In this document: one piece after another, positions 25,877 to 34,983 of the stretch
How the letters are laid out: each line of letters opens with the position of its first letter
How positions within the stretch are numbered: the stretch's first letter is position 1
NCBI RefSeq assembly: GCF_017744445.1
Contig: NZ_JAGIBH010000003.1
Location: 124,001-188,000 of the forward strand
DNA: 64,000 nucleotides
DNA from: Caulobacter sp.
GTDB lineage: Bacteria > Pseudomonadota > Alphaproteobacteria > Caulobacterales > Caulobacteraceae
Reading direction: 5' to 3'
The notes under the pieces: model-generated
Told to the model about the DNA's origin: nothing
The model's database searches: none
The model's input: the letters and a program-made list of their open reading frames with translations, nothing else
Translations under genes and position numbers: made by a program

Positions 25877-25900
25877 TCCCGGCCGCTCCGGCGGCCGGGA
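25877..25900 (+). terminator. Hairpin after the efflux operon
   Basis: A perfect 10-bp stem TCCCGGCCGC with GCGGCCGGGA around a TCCG loop, followed by an AT-rich stretch containing ATTTTAA. The T-run is weak but the stem is strong. Confidence 0.6.
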
Positions 25901-25979
25901 CTCATTAAATTTTAAGGCCAAGCTTGCGTTGTACAGCAAAATCCATACTCATGACGGCAGCAATGCCGGAGGTTGAGTT

Positions 25980-28133
25980 ATGGCCACGCTTCAAGTTCTG
26001 GAGACCGCCTACAGCGATGTCTCCCGCATCAAGTTCTCGAACATTCCGACGGCGGATCTCGCCAAGCTGCAGACCCTGGCCAGCCAGGTCGACGCCGCGA
26101 CCCTGAGCCTGGCCGACGCGCAGGCCGAGATCGGCAAGATGGTCGCGACCACCACTTCGGTGGCCACGCTCTCCTACGCCTTCTTCGCCGGCTATACGCC
26201 CAAGATGAGCGGGATCGACTATCTGGTCTCGCCGACCGGCGGCAACGCCAACAACCTCAACGCGGCGTACTACCAGAGCTTCAATTCCGACAACCGCTAC
26301 ATCAACTTCGCGGTCAATCTGGGCAAGAATGGCGAGGGCGCGGCCCGGTTCTCGGCGGCCTATGGCGGGCTCAGCATGGCCGACGCCACGGCCAAGGCCT
26401 ATGCCGAGATCTTCGGCTTCACGCCCAGCGCGGCCAAGGTCGACGAGCTGCTGAACAGCCAGGTGCCCAACGGCCTGGGCGGGACCTACACCCGCGCCGA
26501 ATACTTCGCCGCCTACGGGGGTGATGGCGCCGGCGGCATCGGCGCCAAGGCCGCCATGGTCGGCTGGCTGCTCTCGGCGGCCGCCAAGGAAGACATCGGC
26601 TCGTACGCCAAGGCCAATGACGCGTTCCTGGCCGATCTCGCCAATGACGGCCAGGCGGTGTTCTTCACCGACCTCCTGGGAACCTATGGCCAGCAGCCGA
26701 CCTATGCGGCCGGGGCGACGATCGCGGTCACGGCCAACCAGAGCGTGGCCCCGGACGCGACCGACTCGACCCTGCGTTCGACGGCCAACAACGACACCGT
26801 GACCGGCGCGGACCTGAACGGTTCGGTCGTTGTCGCGGGCGGCCACGACACCGTCACCTTTAGCGGAGCGGTCAGCGGCTATATCGACGGCGGCGACGGC
26901 AACGACACCATCACCGTCGCTCAGCTGAACGCCGCGGTCGATGTCCTGGGCGGCGCGCCGAACGGCAAGATCAGCGGCGGCGCGGGCAATGACGTGATCA
27001 CCGTGACCCGGATGATCAACGGCGCGATCGTCGATGGCGGCGCGGGCGACGATACGCTGGTGATGGGGTCCACCGATACCGCTGTCGACAAGATCAAGGT
27101 GACCAATGTCGAGCACCTGGTGCTCGAGAGCTTCAAGCCGTCGTACACGGTGCCCGCCGGCACGTTCACGCCGCCGCTGGTCGTCTCCGGCTATACCGGC
27201 CTGCAGGACATCACCCTGCGCGCGTCGACGACTTCGACGCGGCTGGACAACATCAACTGGGGCGTGGCGCTGAAGATGGACGGCGTCAGTGGCGGGACCC
27301 TGACGGCCAACTACAATACCGATCTGGTGTTCACTGGCTCGTCCTCGCGGAGCGTCGGCGCGCCGGTTGTCCACGCCTATCTGAACGGCGTCACCAGCAG
27401 CAACGCCTCGCCGACCAACCTGTACGTCACGAACAACGACGGGGCGCTGATCCTGCACGTGCAGAGCGACAGCGTGCTCGGGGCCGTCACGTCGCAGAAC
27501 ACCAACTTCGTGGCTGGCGCGATCGTGGTCACCGGGACGGGCCGTCTGACCGCCGCTTTCAACAGCCATATTGTCGGCAGCTCGGCCGTCCTGACGGCCA
27601 ACCTGGACGCCTCTGCCTCGGCGGGGATCGATGTCACCGAATTCGGCGGGTCCAATGTGAGCACCGCGGTGCTGTCGGGCTACAACGACAGCATAGCTGT
27701 CGACCTGCGGTTCCAGACGACGTCGAGCATCACGCTCGGCGGCGGCTCCGACACCTTCAAGCTGTACCAGGACGGCATCGCTGCGCCGCGCTTCTCGAAC
27801 CTGCGGATCGAGGACAGCAAGGTGACGGCCTATGCCACGATCACCGACTTCGCCAAGGGCGTGGACCATATCGACCTGACCTCGGCGGTCCCCTCGGTGG
27901 TCACCGGTCTGGCCGTCGGTTCGGCGACGACCCTGGAGCAGGCGCTCATCAACGTCTCGACCCTGGTGGCGCCCAACGCCACGGGCGTGTTCGAGTACAA
28001 TGGCGACACCTACATCTATCACCAGGACGGCACGCTGGGGGCCAACAGCGGCGACGGCCTGATCCGCCTGATCGGGGTGACGGGCCTGACGGTCGGCACG
28101 GCTGCGGCCAATGTCGACATCCACTACGGCTAA
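25980..28133 (+). CDS. Secreted RTX-like protein with RsaA-type N-terminal anchoring domain
   Basis: A 717-residue acidic protein without a Sec signal. Residues ~1-245 resemble the cell-anchoring N-terminus of the Caulobacter S-layer protein RsaA: SYAFFAGYTPKMSGIDYLVS, NNLNAAYYQSF and NRYINFAVNLG follow the same order as in RsaA. Residues ~300-361 hold three RTX-type calcium nonapeptide units (DGGDGNDTI, GGAGNDVI, DGGAGDDTL). The middle is Thr/Ser/Asn-rich and beta-prone. The last ~100 residues include ITDFAKGVDHIDL and end in DIHYG, fitting an uncleaved type I secretion signal. I infer export by an RsaADE-like type I system and LPS binding. No secretion genes are in the window. AT-rich promoter region precedes it. 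Confidence 0.75.
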   Translation: MATLQVLETAYSDVSRIKFSNIPTADLAKLQTLASQVDAATLSLADAQAEIGKMVATTTSVATLSYAFFAGYTPKMSGIDYLVSPTGGNANNLNAAYYQSFNSDNRYINFAVNLGKNGEGAARFSAAYGGLSMADATAKAYAEIFGFTPSAAKVDELLNSQVPNGLGGTYTRAEYFAAYGGDGAGGIGAKAAMVGWLLSAAAKEDIGSYAKANDAFLADLANDGQAVFFTDLLGTYGQQPTYAAGATIAVTANQSVAPDATDSTLRSTANNDTVTGADLNGSVVVAGGHDTVTFSGAVSGYIDGGDGNDTITVAQLNAAVDVLGGAPNGKISGGAGNDVITVTRMINGAIVDGGAGDDTLVMGSTDTAVDKIKVTNVEHLVLESFKPSYTVPAGTFTPPLVVSGYTGLQDITLRASTTSTRLDNINWGVALKMDGVSGGTLTANYNTDLVFTGSSSRSVGAPVVHAYLNGVTSSNASPTNLYVTNNDGALILHVQSDSVLGAVTSQNTNFVAGAIVVTGTGRLTAAFNSHIVGSSAVLTANLDASASAGIDVTEFGGSNVSTAVLSGYNDSIAVDLRFQTTSSITLGGGSDTFKLYQDGIAAPRFSNLRIEDSKVTAYATITDFAKGVDHIDLTSAVPSVVTGLAVGSATTLEQALINVSTLVAPNATGVFEYNGDTYIYHQDGTLGANSGDGLIRLIGVTGLTVGTAAANVDIHYG

Positions 28134-28156
28134 GCCGCGACGTTCTGTCGCATAGT

Positions 28157-28191
28157 GGGGAGGTATCGCCGTTCGGCGGTGATATTTCCCC
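28157..28191 (+). terminator. Possible terminator hairpin of the RsaA-like gene
   Basis: An imperfect hairpin with GGGGA/TCCCC outer arms and TATC/GATA inner arms lies 24 bases past the stop. There is no good T-run, so it could also be an mRNA-stabilising element. Confidence 0.4.
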
Positions 28192-28380
28192 TCGCCGTGG
28201 CGACAGGCCGACAATTCGTCGCCCGGCCGGCGGTGTCGCGACCGGTTCATTCCTTAAGCTCCGCTCAAACTTCAGACGCCGGCCAGACACGCCAAAATAC
28301 GCGCAGCCTACGCCCGGTTGCGGCGAAGGTTTTGGTTAACGATCGGAGGCTTTCCTCGCGCTCAAAGCGGGGAACTTCCG

Positions 28381-30192
28381 ATGACCTGGACCATCAAGAC
28401 GAGACTGCTGGGCTGCCTGGCCGCGCTGGGCGTGGGCATGGCGGCGATGGGGCTTTCGGGCTTCGTCGCCAACGGCGTCGCCAATCAGCGCATGCAGTCG
28501 GTGATCGCCGACCGTGTCGAGCCGATGCAGCAGCTCAAGGCCGTCAGCGACATGTATGCGGTCAACATCGTCGACAGCGCTCACAAGGCGCGGTCGGGCG
28601 AGCTGTCGATGGCCAAGGCCGCCGAGAATGTCGCCGCCGCCAAGTCGACGATCAGCCAGAACTGGCAGGCCTATGCCGCCACCGAGATGACCGACGAGGA
28701 AAAGGTGCTGGCCGACAAGGTCACCGCCGCCCTGCCGGCCGCCGACAGTACGGTCGAGACCCTGCAAGGCTTGCTGAAGGCCAATGACACCGCCGGTCTC
28801 CAGGCCTTCGTCGACGGCAGGCTCTATCCCGCGATCGATCCCGTCACCGCCAATGTCGGCGCCCTGGTGGATCTGCAGACCCGCGTCGCCCACGACGATG
28901 GCGTCGCCGCCAAGACGGCGGGCAATATCGCCACCGGGATCATGGCCGTCATCGCTCTGGTCGCGGCGGGCCTGATGGCCTTCGCCACCCATGTCGTGAC
29001 CGGCAAGGTCAGCAATCCGCTGCAAGCCATGACCGCCGCCATGCGTCGCCTGGCCGACGGCGACAACGGCATCACGGTGCCGGCCGTGGGCCAGAAGGAC
29101 GAGCTGGGCCAGATGGCCGGCGCGGTCCAGGTGTTCAAGGAAAACGCCATCGCCAAGCTGCGCGCCGACGCCGAAGTCGCGGCCGCCAAGGAACGCTCGG
29201 AAGCCGAACGCCAGGCCGCCGCCGCCAAGGCCATCGCCGAACAGCAGCAGCTGGTGGTCGAGTCGTTCGGGGTCGGCCTGTCGCACCTGGCCAAGGGCGA
29301 CCTGACCTATCGCGTCAACGACGCCCTGCCAGTCGAGTACGAGAAGCTGCGGGCCGACTTCAACGGCGCGGCGGGCAAGCTGCAGGACGCCATGACGGTG
29401 ATCGTCGGCAATGCCGACGGCATCCGCGCCGGCAGCCGCGAGATCACCAACGCCTCCGACGACATGGCCCGCCGCACCGAGCAGCAGGCCGCCAGCCTGG
29501 AAGAGACCGCCGCGGCGCTGGAAGAGATCACCTCGACCGTCAAGCGCACCGCCGAAGGCGCCAAGGAGGCCCGTCGCGTGGTCGGGGCCGCCAAGTCCGA
29601 CGCCGAGACCGGCGGCCAGGTCGTGGCCGACGCTGTCGAGGCCATGGGCGAGATCGAGAAGTCCTCGGCCCAGATCGGCAACATCATCGGCGTCATCGAC
29701 GAGATTGCCTTCCAGACCAACCTGCTGGCCCTGAACGCCGGCGTCGAAGCCGCGCGGGCGGGCGAGGCTGGTCGCGGTTTCGCCGTCGTCGCCCAAGAGG
29801 TGCGGGCCTTGGCCCAGCGTTCGGCCGACGCGGCCAAGGAGATCAAGGCGCTGATCAATGCTTCGACCGAGCAGGTCGACGCCGGCGTCCAGCTGGTCGG
29901 CAAGACCGGCGAGGCCCTGCAGCGGATCGTCGCCCAGGTCGCCCAGATCAACGGCGTGGTCGCCGAGATCGCCGCCTCGGCCCAGGAGCAGGCTACCGGC
30001 CTGGAGCAGGTCAACAGCGCCGTCGGCCAGATGGACCAGGCCACCCAGCAGAACGCCGCCATGGTCGAGGAGAGCACGGCCGCCAGCCACGCCCTGTCGC
30101 GCGAGGCCGATAACCTGACCCAGCTGATGGGCCAGTTCAGCGTCGGCCAGTCCAATGGCTGCCGCAGCCGTCCGGGCGCGCGAGCCGCCTAG
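28381..30192 (+). CDS. Methyl-accepting chemotaxis protein
   Basis: A 603-residue chemoreceptor from the ATG at 28381 (MTWTIKTRLLGCLAALG). Membrane helices lie near residues 8-30 and 185-210, with a ~150-residue helical periplasmic domain of four-helix-bundle type (Tar-like) between them. A HAMP domain follows (NPLQAMTAAMRRLADGD), then a second HAMP-like unit, and the cytoplasmic signalling tip with IIGVIDEIAFQTNLLALNAG and VEAARAGEAGRGFAVVA. This drives CheA activity. The C-terminus (SRPGARAA) lacks the aromatic pentapeptide for CheR/CheB that the second receptor at 53222 has. The ligand is unknown. Its stop overlaps the convergent LytTR gene by four bases. Confidence 0.94.
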   Translation: MTWTIKTRLLGCLAALGVGMAAMGLSGFVANGVANQRMQSVIADRVEPMQQLKAVSDMYAVNIVDSAHKARSGELSMAKAAENVAAAKSTISQNWQAYAATEMTDEEKVLADKVTAALPAADSTVETLQGLLKANDTAGLQAFVDGRLYPAIDPVTANVGALVDLQTRVAHDDGVAAKTAGNIATGIMAVIALVAAGLMAFATHVVTGKVSNPLQAMTAAMRRLADGDNGITVPAVGQKDELGQMAGAVQVFKENAIAKLRADAEVAAAKERSEAERQAAAAKAIAEQQQLVVESFGVGLSHLAKGDLTYRVNDALPVEYEKLRADFNGAAGKLQDAMTVIVGNADGIRAGSREITNASDDMARRTEQQAASLEETAAALEEITSTVKRTAEGAKEARRVVGAAKSDAETGGQVVADAVEAMGEIEKSSAQIGNIIGVIDEIAFQTNLLALNAGVEAARAGEAGRGFAVVAQEVRALAQRSADAAKEIKALINASTEQVDAGVQLVGKTGEALQRIVAQVAQINGVVAEIAASAQEQATGLEQVNSAVGQMDQATQQNAAMVEESTAASHALSREADNLTQLMGQFSVGQSNGCRSRPGARAA

Positions 30193-31004
30193 TACCAGCC
30201 GGCTTCGCGCAGGGCCTTGGAATAGGCGCGGCTGACGGGGGCTTCGACGCCGCCTTTCAGCTGCAAGGTGGCCCGGCCGTCGCCGCGCTTGGCGCCGTCG
30301 ACGGCCGCCTTGGCCACCCACCATGAGCGGTGGGTCTGGGCGCCTTCGATGCCTTCCAGCTCGGCCACGGCGTCGGACAGCCGCATCAGGATCAGGTCCT
30401 GGCCGCGCGAGGTATGCAGGCGCAGATAGTGATCTTCCGCCTCGACGGCCCACAGCTCGCCGCCGCGCAGCTTGGGCGGCAGGCGGTCCAGGAAACGCGG
30501 CGGCGGCGTCCCGGCCGGCGCCGCGTGGGTCTGCGGCGGGGTGCGCTGGACCAGGAAGTTCAGGCCCGTCATCGCCACCGTGACGATGAACACCGGCAGC
30601 AGGTAGCCCAGGAAGCCGCCCGCCTTCAGCTGGCCGTAGAAGGTCAGGTCGCTGACCAGCCAGACCACCAGGGTGAAGGGCAGGGTGACGCCGATCACGG
30701 TCAGGGTCGCATAGAGCCAGGGCTTCTCGTCGGCCCGGCCGTCGCCGCCGATCAGGTGGCTGACCGTGGTGCCGACGATGGCGCCGGCAAAGCACAGCCC
30801 CGCCCAGTAGGCGACCCGGATTCCGAACGGCACGGCGTCGGTGCCGAACGCGCCCAGCAGCGCCAGGAACACGCCGGCCGCCGCCGAGACCGCGAAGCCT
30901 CGCAGGCTCTCCTTGGCGGTCACCGCCGTTCGCGAAGCGTGAACGGCGCCGGCCAGCCATTGGCGAAACGAAGCCGGCGACTGGCGCAACGTCGATTGAG
31001 GCAC
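30189..31004 (-). CDS. LytTR DNA-binding regulator with membrane domain
   Basis: About 271 residues if the GTG at 31004 is used; the frame is open further upstream but that part overlaps the promoter and start of the divergent DUF2306 gene. Four hydrophobic segments between residues ~40 and 150 (AVSAAAGVFLALLGAFG, VAYWAGLCFAGAIVGTTV, WLYATLTVIGVTLPFTLVVW, FLGYLLPVFIVTVAMTGL) are followed by a LytTR domain: LWAVEAEDHYLRLHTSRGQD, then RSWWVAKAAVDGAKR and PVSRAYSKALREAGW. This is a one-component membrane-bound LytTR regulator. Its target is unknown. No histidine kinase gene is adjacent. Confidence 0.82.
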   Translation of the reverse strand: MPQSTLRQSPASFRQWLAGAVHASRTAVTAKESLRGFAVSAAAGVFLALLGAFGTDAVPFGIRVAYWAGLCFAGAIVGTTVSHLIGGDGRADEKPWLYATLTVIGVTLPFTLVVWLVSDLTFYGQLKAGGFLGYLLPVFIVTVAMTGLNFLVQRTPPQTHAAPAGTPPPRFLDRLPPKLRGGELWAVEAEDHYLRLHTSRGQDLILMRLSDAVAELEGIEGAQTHRSWWVAKAAVDGAKRGDGRATLQLKGGVEAPVSRAYSKALREAGWY

Positions 31005-31077
31005 GGACCCGCCCACTCCACTCAGGTTCCCAACGGCGAGGCGTTTCCCGCCCCGCCACGATCTGGAGTGAAGGCAG

Positions 31078-31563
31078 ATGGCCGCGTACGGCAAGTCAAT
31101 TTCGCAAGCCGCGATGGGTGTGGGCGCCGCTGTCGCCATCGCCGCCGTGATCGCGCTGAAGCCGCACGCGCCGAACGTCTCGCTCATCGCCGCCGCGCCG
31201 ACCGTGGTGCAGGTCCATCTGACCGCCGCCCTGATGGCCCTGGCCATCGGCATCGTGCTGATGATGCGGGTGAAGGGTACGACCCTGCACAAGGTCCTGG
31301 GCTGGACCTGGGTGGTCGCCATGGGGATCACGGCGGTCAGCTCGCTGTTCATCCGCGGCATGAACCACGGCCACTTCAGCTTCATCCACCTGCTGTCGGG
31401 TTGGACGATCGTAGCCCTGCCCGGCGCGGTCTACGCCATCCGGCGCGGCAAGGTCTCGGCGCACCGCCGCGCCATGACCGCGATGTTCGTCGGCGGGCTG
31501 TTGCTGGCGGGCCTGTTCACCTTCATCCCGGGCCGTCTGATGTGGTCGGTCTTTCTGGGCTGA
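31078..31563 (+). CDS. DUF2306 family membrane protein
   Basis: A 161-residue protein with four membrane helices. The motifs VVQVHLTAALMALAIGIVLM, HKVLGWTWVVAM, FSFIHLLSGWTIVALPGAVY and AHRRAMTAMFVGGLLLAGLF match the DUF2306 layout, in which conserved His residues lie at helix ends (HL, HK, HLLSGW, HRRAM). Such His placement hints at heme or metal binding, but function is unknown. It is divergent from the membrane-bound LytTR gene; such LytTR regulators often act on a neighbouring membrane protein gene, so regulation is plausible. Confidence 0.75.
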   Translation: MAAYGKSISQAAMGVGAAVAIAAVIALKPHAPNVSLIAAAPTVVQVHLTAALMALAIGIVLMMRVKGTTLHKVLGWTWVVAMGITAVSSLFIRGMNHGHFSFIHLLSGWTIVALPGAVYAIRRGKVSAHRRAMTAMFVGGLLLAGLFTFIPGRLMWSVFLG

Positions 31564-31651
31564 CTTTGGGGTTGGGAAAACGCCGGTCTTGCCAGCCCCG
31601 CCGGGTTGCGCCTATCCGAGGACGGAGCGCAATCACGGCGGACCCCACTTC

Positions 31652-32362
31652 ATGACCGCAGCCAAGCCCTCACCCAAGGCCGGCGCCCGCGCCGGCGGGC
31701 GGGGCCGACCGTCCAAGGCCAAGGGCCTGGACCTGAAGGAAACCATCCTCGACGCGGCCGAGGGCCTGTTCGCGCGGCACGGCTTCCACGGCGTGACCAC
31801 CCGCCAGGTGGCGTCCGAGGCCGGCGTCGATACGGCGCTGATCCACTACTATTTCGGGGCCAAGCGCGAGCTGTTCGACGCGGTGTTCCTGCGTCGCGCC
31901 GAGATCCTGAACCAGGCCCGCGAGGCGTCGATGAACGCCTATGTCGCGGCGCATGATCCGGCGACCATGACCGTCGAGGGCGTGATCGAGGCCTTCATCG
32001 AGCCGCTGCTGCGCATCAGCCAGGACGGCGGCGCGGGCTGGAAGAGCTACTTCGCCCTTGTCGCCCAGGTGAACAACACGCCGGCCTGGGGCGGCGAGAC
32101 CATGGCCCGGTTCTTTGATCCCGTGGTCCACCAGCTGGTCGAGACCCTGAAGACCCTGCGTCCCCAGGCCGAGTACCGTGACCTCTACTGGTGCTATCAG
32201 TTCCTGACCGGATCGATGATGCTGTCCTTGTCCGAGACCGGACGGATCGACAGCCTGTCGGAGGGCGAGTGCCACTCCAGCGACCTGGAAGCGGTCCGCC
32301 AGCGCCTGTTCTCGTACTGCGCCGCCGGCTTTGAAGCCGTGATCGCCAAGGGCGGAAAGTAG
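31652..32362 (+). CDS. TetR family transcriptional regulator
   Basis: A 236-residue protein from ATG 31652 (MTAAKPSPKAGARAGGRGRP), with a basic flexible N-terminus and a TetR HTH: ETILDAAEGLFARHGFHGVT, then TRQVASEAGVDTALIHYYFG and AKRELFDAVF. The C-terminal part resembles the TetR_C_33/CecR-like group (FIEPLLRISQDGGAGWKSYF, then LVAQVNNTPAWGGETMARFF). It is upstream of a TonB receptor and MFS transporter and may control them through the palindrome at 32499. Confidence 0.9.
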   Translation: MTAAKPSPKAGARAGGRGRPSKAKGLDLKETILDAAEGLFARHGFHGVTTRQVASEAGVDTALIHYYFGAKRELFDAVFLRRAEILNQAREASMNAYVAAHDPATMTVEGVIEAFIEPLLRISQDGGAGWKSYFALVAQVNNTPAWGGETMARFFDPVVHQLVETLKTLRPQAEYRDLYWCYQFLTGSMMLSLSETGRIDSLSEGECHSSDLEAVRQRLFSYCAAGFEAVIAKGGK

Positions 32363-32363
32363 A

Positions 32364-32481
32364 TCCTCCCCCGCGATGCGGGGGAGGTGGCCCAGAGGGC
32401 CGGAGGGGGCTAACGCGGCCGACGTCCAGCTGGCCTCCTCAGTCGGCTCCGCCGACAGCTCCCCCGCACCGCGGGGGAGCA
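32364..32481. repeat. Intergenic inverted repeat element, family B copy 2
   Basis: Inverted modules TCCTCCCCCGCGATGCGGGG at the left and GTCGGCTCCGCCGACAGCTC, then CCCCCGCACCGCGGGGGAGC, at the right. It parallels the copy at 3736-3898, including the GTCGGCT(T/C)CGCCGAC sub-hairpin. Confidence 0.7.
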
Positions 32482-32498
32482 TCATCCGTCCCCGCCCC

Positions 32499-32520
32499 TT
32501 TTTCATCACTTGGTGAAAAA
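32499..32520. promoter_or_regulatory. Inverted repeat TTTTTCA-N8-TGAAAAA, candidate operator
   Basis: Perfect 7-bp arms around an 8-base centre that is itself partly symmetric (CA...TG). It lies 136 bases upstream of the TonB receptor ATG and is strikingly AT-rich against the GC-rich background. It could bind the neighbouring TetR protein. Confidence 0.5.
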
Positions 32521-32655
32521 TAGCTGGCGCTCGCCGCCGGTTCGGGTGATGGTGCTTGCAATTCGCTGTTCGATGAATTGGCGAGGGTCCCGCGCACGCC
32601 TCCGCACAAGACGGATCCGGCTCGGGAAGGGCGGAACGTAAGGGAGGGGAAACCC

Positions 32656-34896
32656 ATGACTTCGATGTGGAAGGCCGCGCTGCTGGCTGGCGCGGCGTGG
32701 AGCACGATCGCGGGCGTCGCGGCGGCTCAGGAAGCGCCTGCCGGCGACAACACCGCGAGCGTCGAGGAGGTGGTCGTCACCGCCCGTCGTCGCGAGGAAA
32801 GCCTCAAGGACGTCCCGGTCGCCGTCTCGGCCTTCTCGGCCGAGAAGCTGGAGCGCACGGGCGGCACGGACATCACCGTCCTGTCCCAGACGACCCCGAA
32901 CATCACGGTGCAGACCGCCCGTGGCTCGAACTCGACCCTGATCAGCTACATCCGCGGCGTGGGCCAGCAGGATCCGCTGTGGGGCTACGAGCCCGGCGTC
33001 GGCCTGTATGTCGACGACGTCTACATCTATCGCCCGCAAGGCGCGGTGCTGGACATCTTCGACATCGAGCGCATCGAAGTGCTGCGCGGCCCGCAAGGCA
33101 CCCTCTATGGCCGCAACACCATCGGCGGCGCCATCAAGTACGTGACCAAGAAGCTGGGCGACGAAGCCGGCGCCAAGATCCGCGGCACGTACGGCAGCTA
33201 TAACCAGACCGACCTGCTGGTTTCGGGCCAGACGCCGGTCGGCGGCGGCCTGTCGGTGGGCGGCTCGTACGCCCTCTACAAGCGCGACGGCTACGGCAAG
33301 AACCTGACCACCGGCGCCGAGCACTACGACAAGGACGTCGAGGCCTATCGCCTGAGCGCCGAGTGGAAGCCGACGCAGGACCTGTTCTTCCGCCTGGCCT
33401 ACGACCACGTGTCGGACGACTCCAACCCGCGACACGGCCACCGCGAGACCCTGCCGACGGCGGGCAATTATCCGATCCTCGACATCTATGACACCCAGGC
33501 CGGCCTGGGCGACAAGAACCACGTGATGACCAAGGGCCTGTCGCTGACGGGCGAGTACAACGTCACCGACGCGATCACGCTGAAGTCGATCACCGCCAGC
33601 CGCAAGGGCCACACCCAGACCCTGATCGACTTCGACGGCACGCCGCTGCCGACGCTGGACGTGCCGGCCACCTATGACGACAGCTCGTTCTCGCAGGAAC
33701 TGCAGGCGGTATATTCGGACGACAACGTCCAGGGCGTCTTTGGCCTGTACTACATGAACAGCCAGGCCTCGGGCGAGTTCGACACCATCGCCGGCAATCT
33801 GGGCGTCTCGATCGCCGACGGCGGCAAGGTCAACACCCAGAGCTTCGCGGCGTTCTTCGACTTCAGCGCCAACCTGACCGACCGCTTCAAGGTCTCGCTG
33901 GGCGCCCGCGCCACGCGCGACGCCAAGCGCGCCAACGTGTTCCGCTTCTTCTATCTGGGCGCCACGCCGTCGCCGTATCAGGGCGGCGTCAATCGTCCGA
34001 TTCTGCAGGTGCGGACCAACTACGACGCTCACAAGACCTTCTCGCAGTTCACCCCGCGTATCTCGGCCTCGTACGAGCTGAACGACGATCTGACGACCTA
34101 CGCATCGTTCTCGAAGGGCTACAAGTCGGGCGGCTGGGACATGCGCGGCGACGCCTTCATCACCCCGCAGACCACGAACGGCTACAAGCCGGAAGTCGTG
34201 AAGACCTATGAGGCGGGCCTGAAGGGCTTCGCCCTGGACCGTAAGGTCTCGTTCTCGTCGGCGATCTTCCTGTCGAAGTATACCGACCAGCAGGTCACGA
34301 CCCAGGTCGTGGTGCCGTCGGGCATCGCCAGCTCGGTCGACAACGCCGGTTCGTCCACCCTGTACGGCGCCGAGTTCGAGGCCAACGCCCGCCTGAGCCA
34401 GAGCTTCTCGGCCAATGTCGCCCTGGGCTACATCCACGCCAAGTACGACACCTTCAGCCGCTTCGTGCCGGCCGGCGCGCCCAACCCGCTGAACCCGAGC
34501 CAGACCCTGGCGACCGGCCAGGTGATCAACGTCGCCGACCTGTACGGCTTCCAGAACACGCCGGAATGGACGGGCAATGTCAGCCTGACCTGGCGCGGCG
34601 AACTGGCGGGCGGCGACTTGGCGATCACCCCGATGGTCAGCTATCGCGACGCCTACCAGCAGTTCGAGCAGCCGCTGCCGGCCCTGGACCAGAAGGCCTT
34701 CACCCTGGTGGACGCCACCGCGATCTGGACCGCCCCGGGCGGCAAGTACAAGCTGGCCCTGACCGGCAAGAACCTGACGAACGAGAAGTACCGCACCGGC
34801 GGCTACAACTTCGCCGGGGCCACCTACAACAACTCGGTGATCGGCTTCTACGGCCCGCCGCGGACGGTGGCCGCCTCGGTCGAGGTGGCGTTCTAA
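32656..34896 (+). CDS. TonB-dependent outer-membrane receptor
   Basis: From ATG 32656 (after AGGGAGGGG) the protein has 746 residues. Signal peptide ends near AAAQ, about residue 24. A TonB box-like EEVVVTARRREESLKDVPVA precedes the plug with TPNITVQTARGSNSTLISYI, RGVGQQDP and IERIEVLRGPQGTLYGRNTI. The barrel ends in an aromatic residue (ASVEVAF). This is the subfamily abundant in Caulobacter and sphingomonads that imports plant-derived oligomers, aromatics or terpenoids rather than only iron chelates. The MFS transporter downstream would carry the ligand across the inner membrane, making a two-step uptake route. Confidence 0.95.
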   Translation: MTSMWKAALLAGAAWSTIAGVAAAQEAPAGDNTASVEEVVVTARRREESLKDVPVAVSAFSAEKLERTGGTDITVLSQTTPNITVQTARGSNSTLISYIRGVGQQDPLWGYEPGVGLYVDDVYIYRPQGAVLDIFDIERIEVLRGPQGTLYGRNTIGGAIKYVTKKLGDEAGAKIRGTYGSYNQTDLLVSGQTPVGGGLSVGGSYALYKRDGYGKNLTTGAEHYDKDVEAYRLSAEWKPTQDLFFRLAYDHVSDDSNPRHGHRETLPTAGNYPILDIYDTQAGLGDKNHVMTKGLSLTGEYNVTDAITLKSITASRKGHTQTLIDFDGTPLPTLDVPATYDDSSFSQELQAVYSDDNVQGVFGLYYMNSQASGEFDTIAGNLGVSIADGGKVNTQSFAAFFDFSANLTDRFKVSLGARATRDAKRANVFRFFYLGATPSPYQGGVNRPILQVRTNYDAHKTFSQFTPRISASYELNDDLTTYASFSKGYKSGGWDMRGDAFITPQTTNGYKPEVVKTYEAGLKGFALDRKVSFSSAIFLSKYTDQQVTTQVVVPSGIASSVDNAGSSTLYGAEFEANARLSQSFSANVALGYIHAKYDTFSRFVPAGAPNPLNPSQTLATGQVINVADLYGFQNTPEWTGNVSLTWRGELAGGDLAITPMVSYRDAYQQFEQPLPALDQKAFTLVDATAIWTAPGGKYKLALTGKNLTNEKYRTGGYNFAGATYNNSVIGFYGPPRTVAASVEVAF

Positions 34897-34915
34897 AAAT
34901 CTAGGCGAAACGTCT

Positions 34916-34952
34916 AGGGCGGGGCTTGCTGCAACAGGCCCCGCCCTTTCTT
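34916..34952 (+). terminator. Intrinsic terminator after the TonB receptor gene
   Basis: A perfect 10-bp stem AGGGCGGGGC (34916-34925) with GCCCCGCCCT (34938-34947), followed by TTCTTT. It separates the receptor from the MFS gene, which therefore needs readthrough or its own promoter. Confidence 0.8.
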
Positions 34953-34983
34953 TATGTAGCTGTAGCGTAAACGGGGGCAGGTG

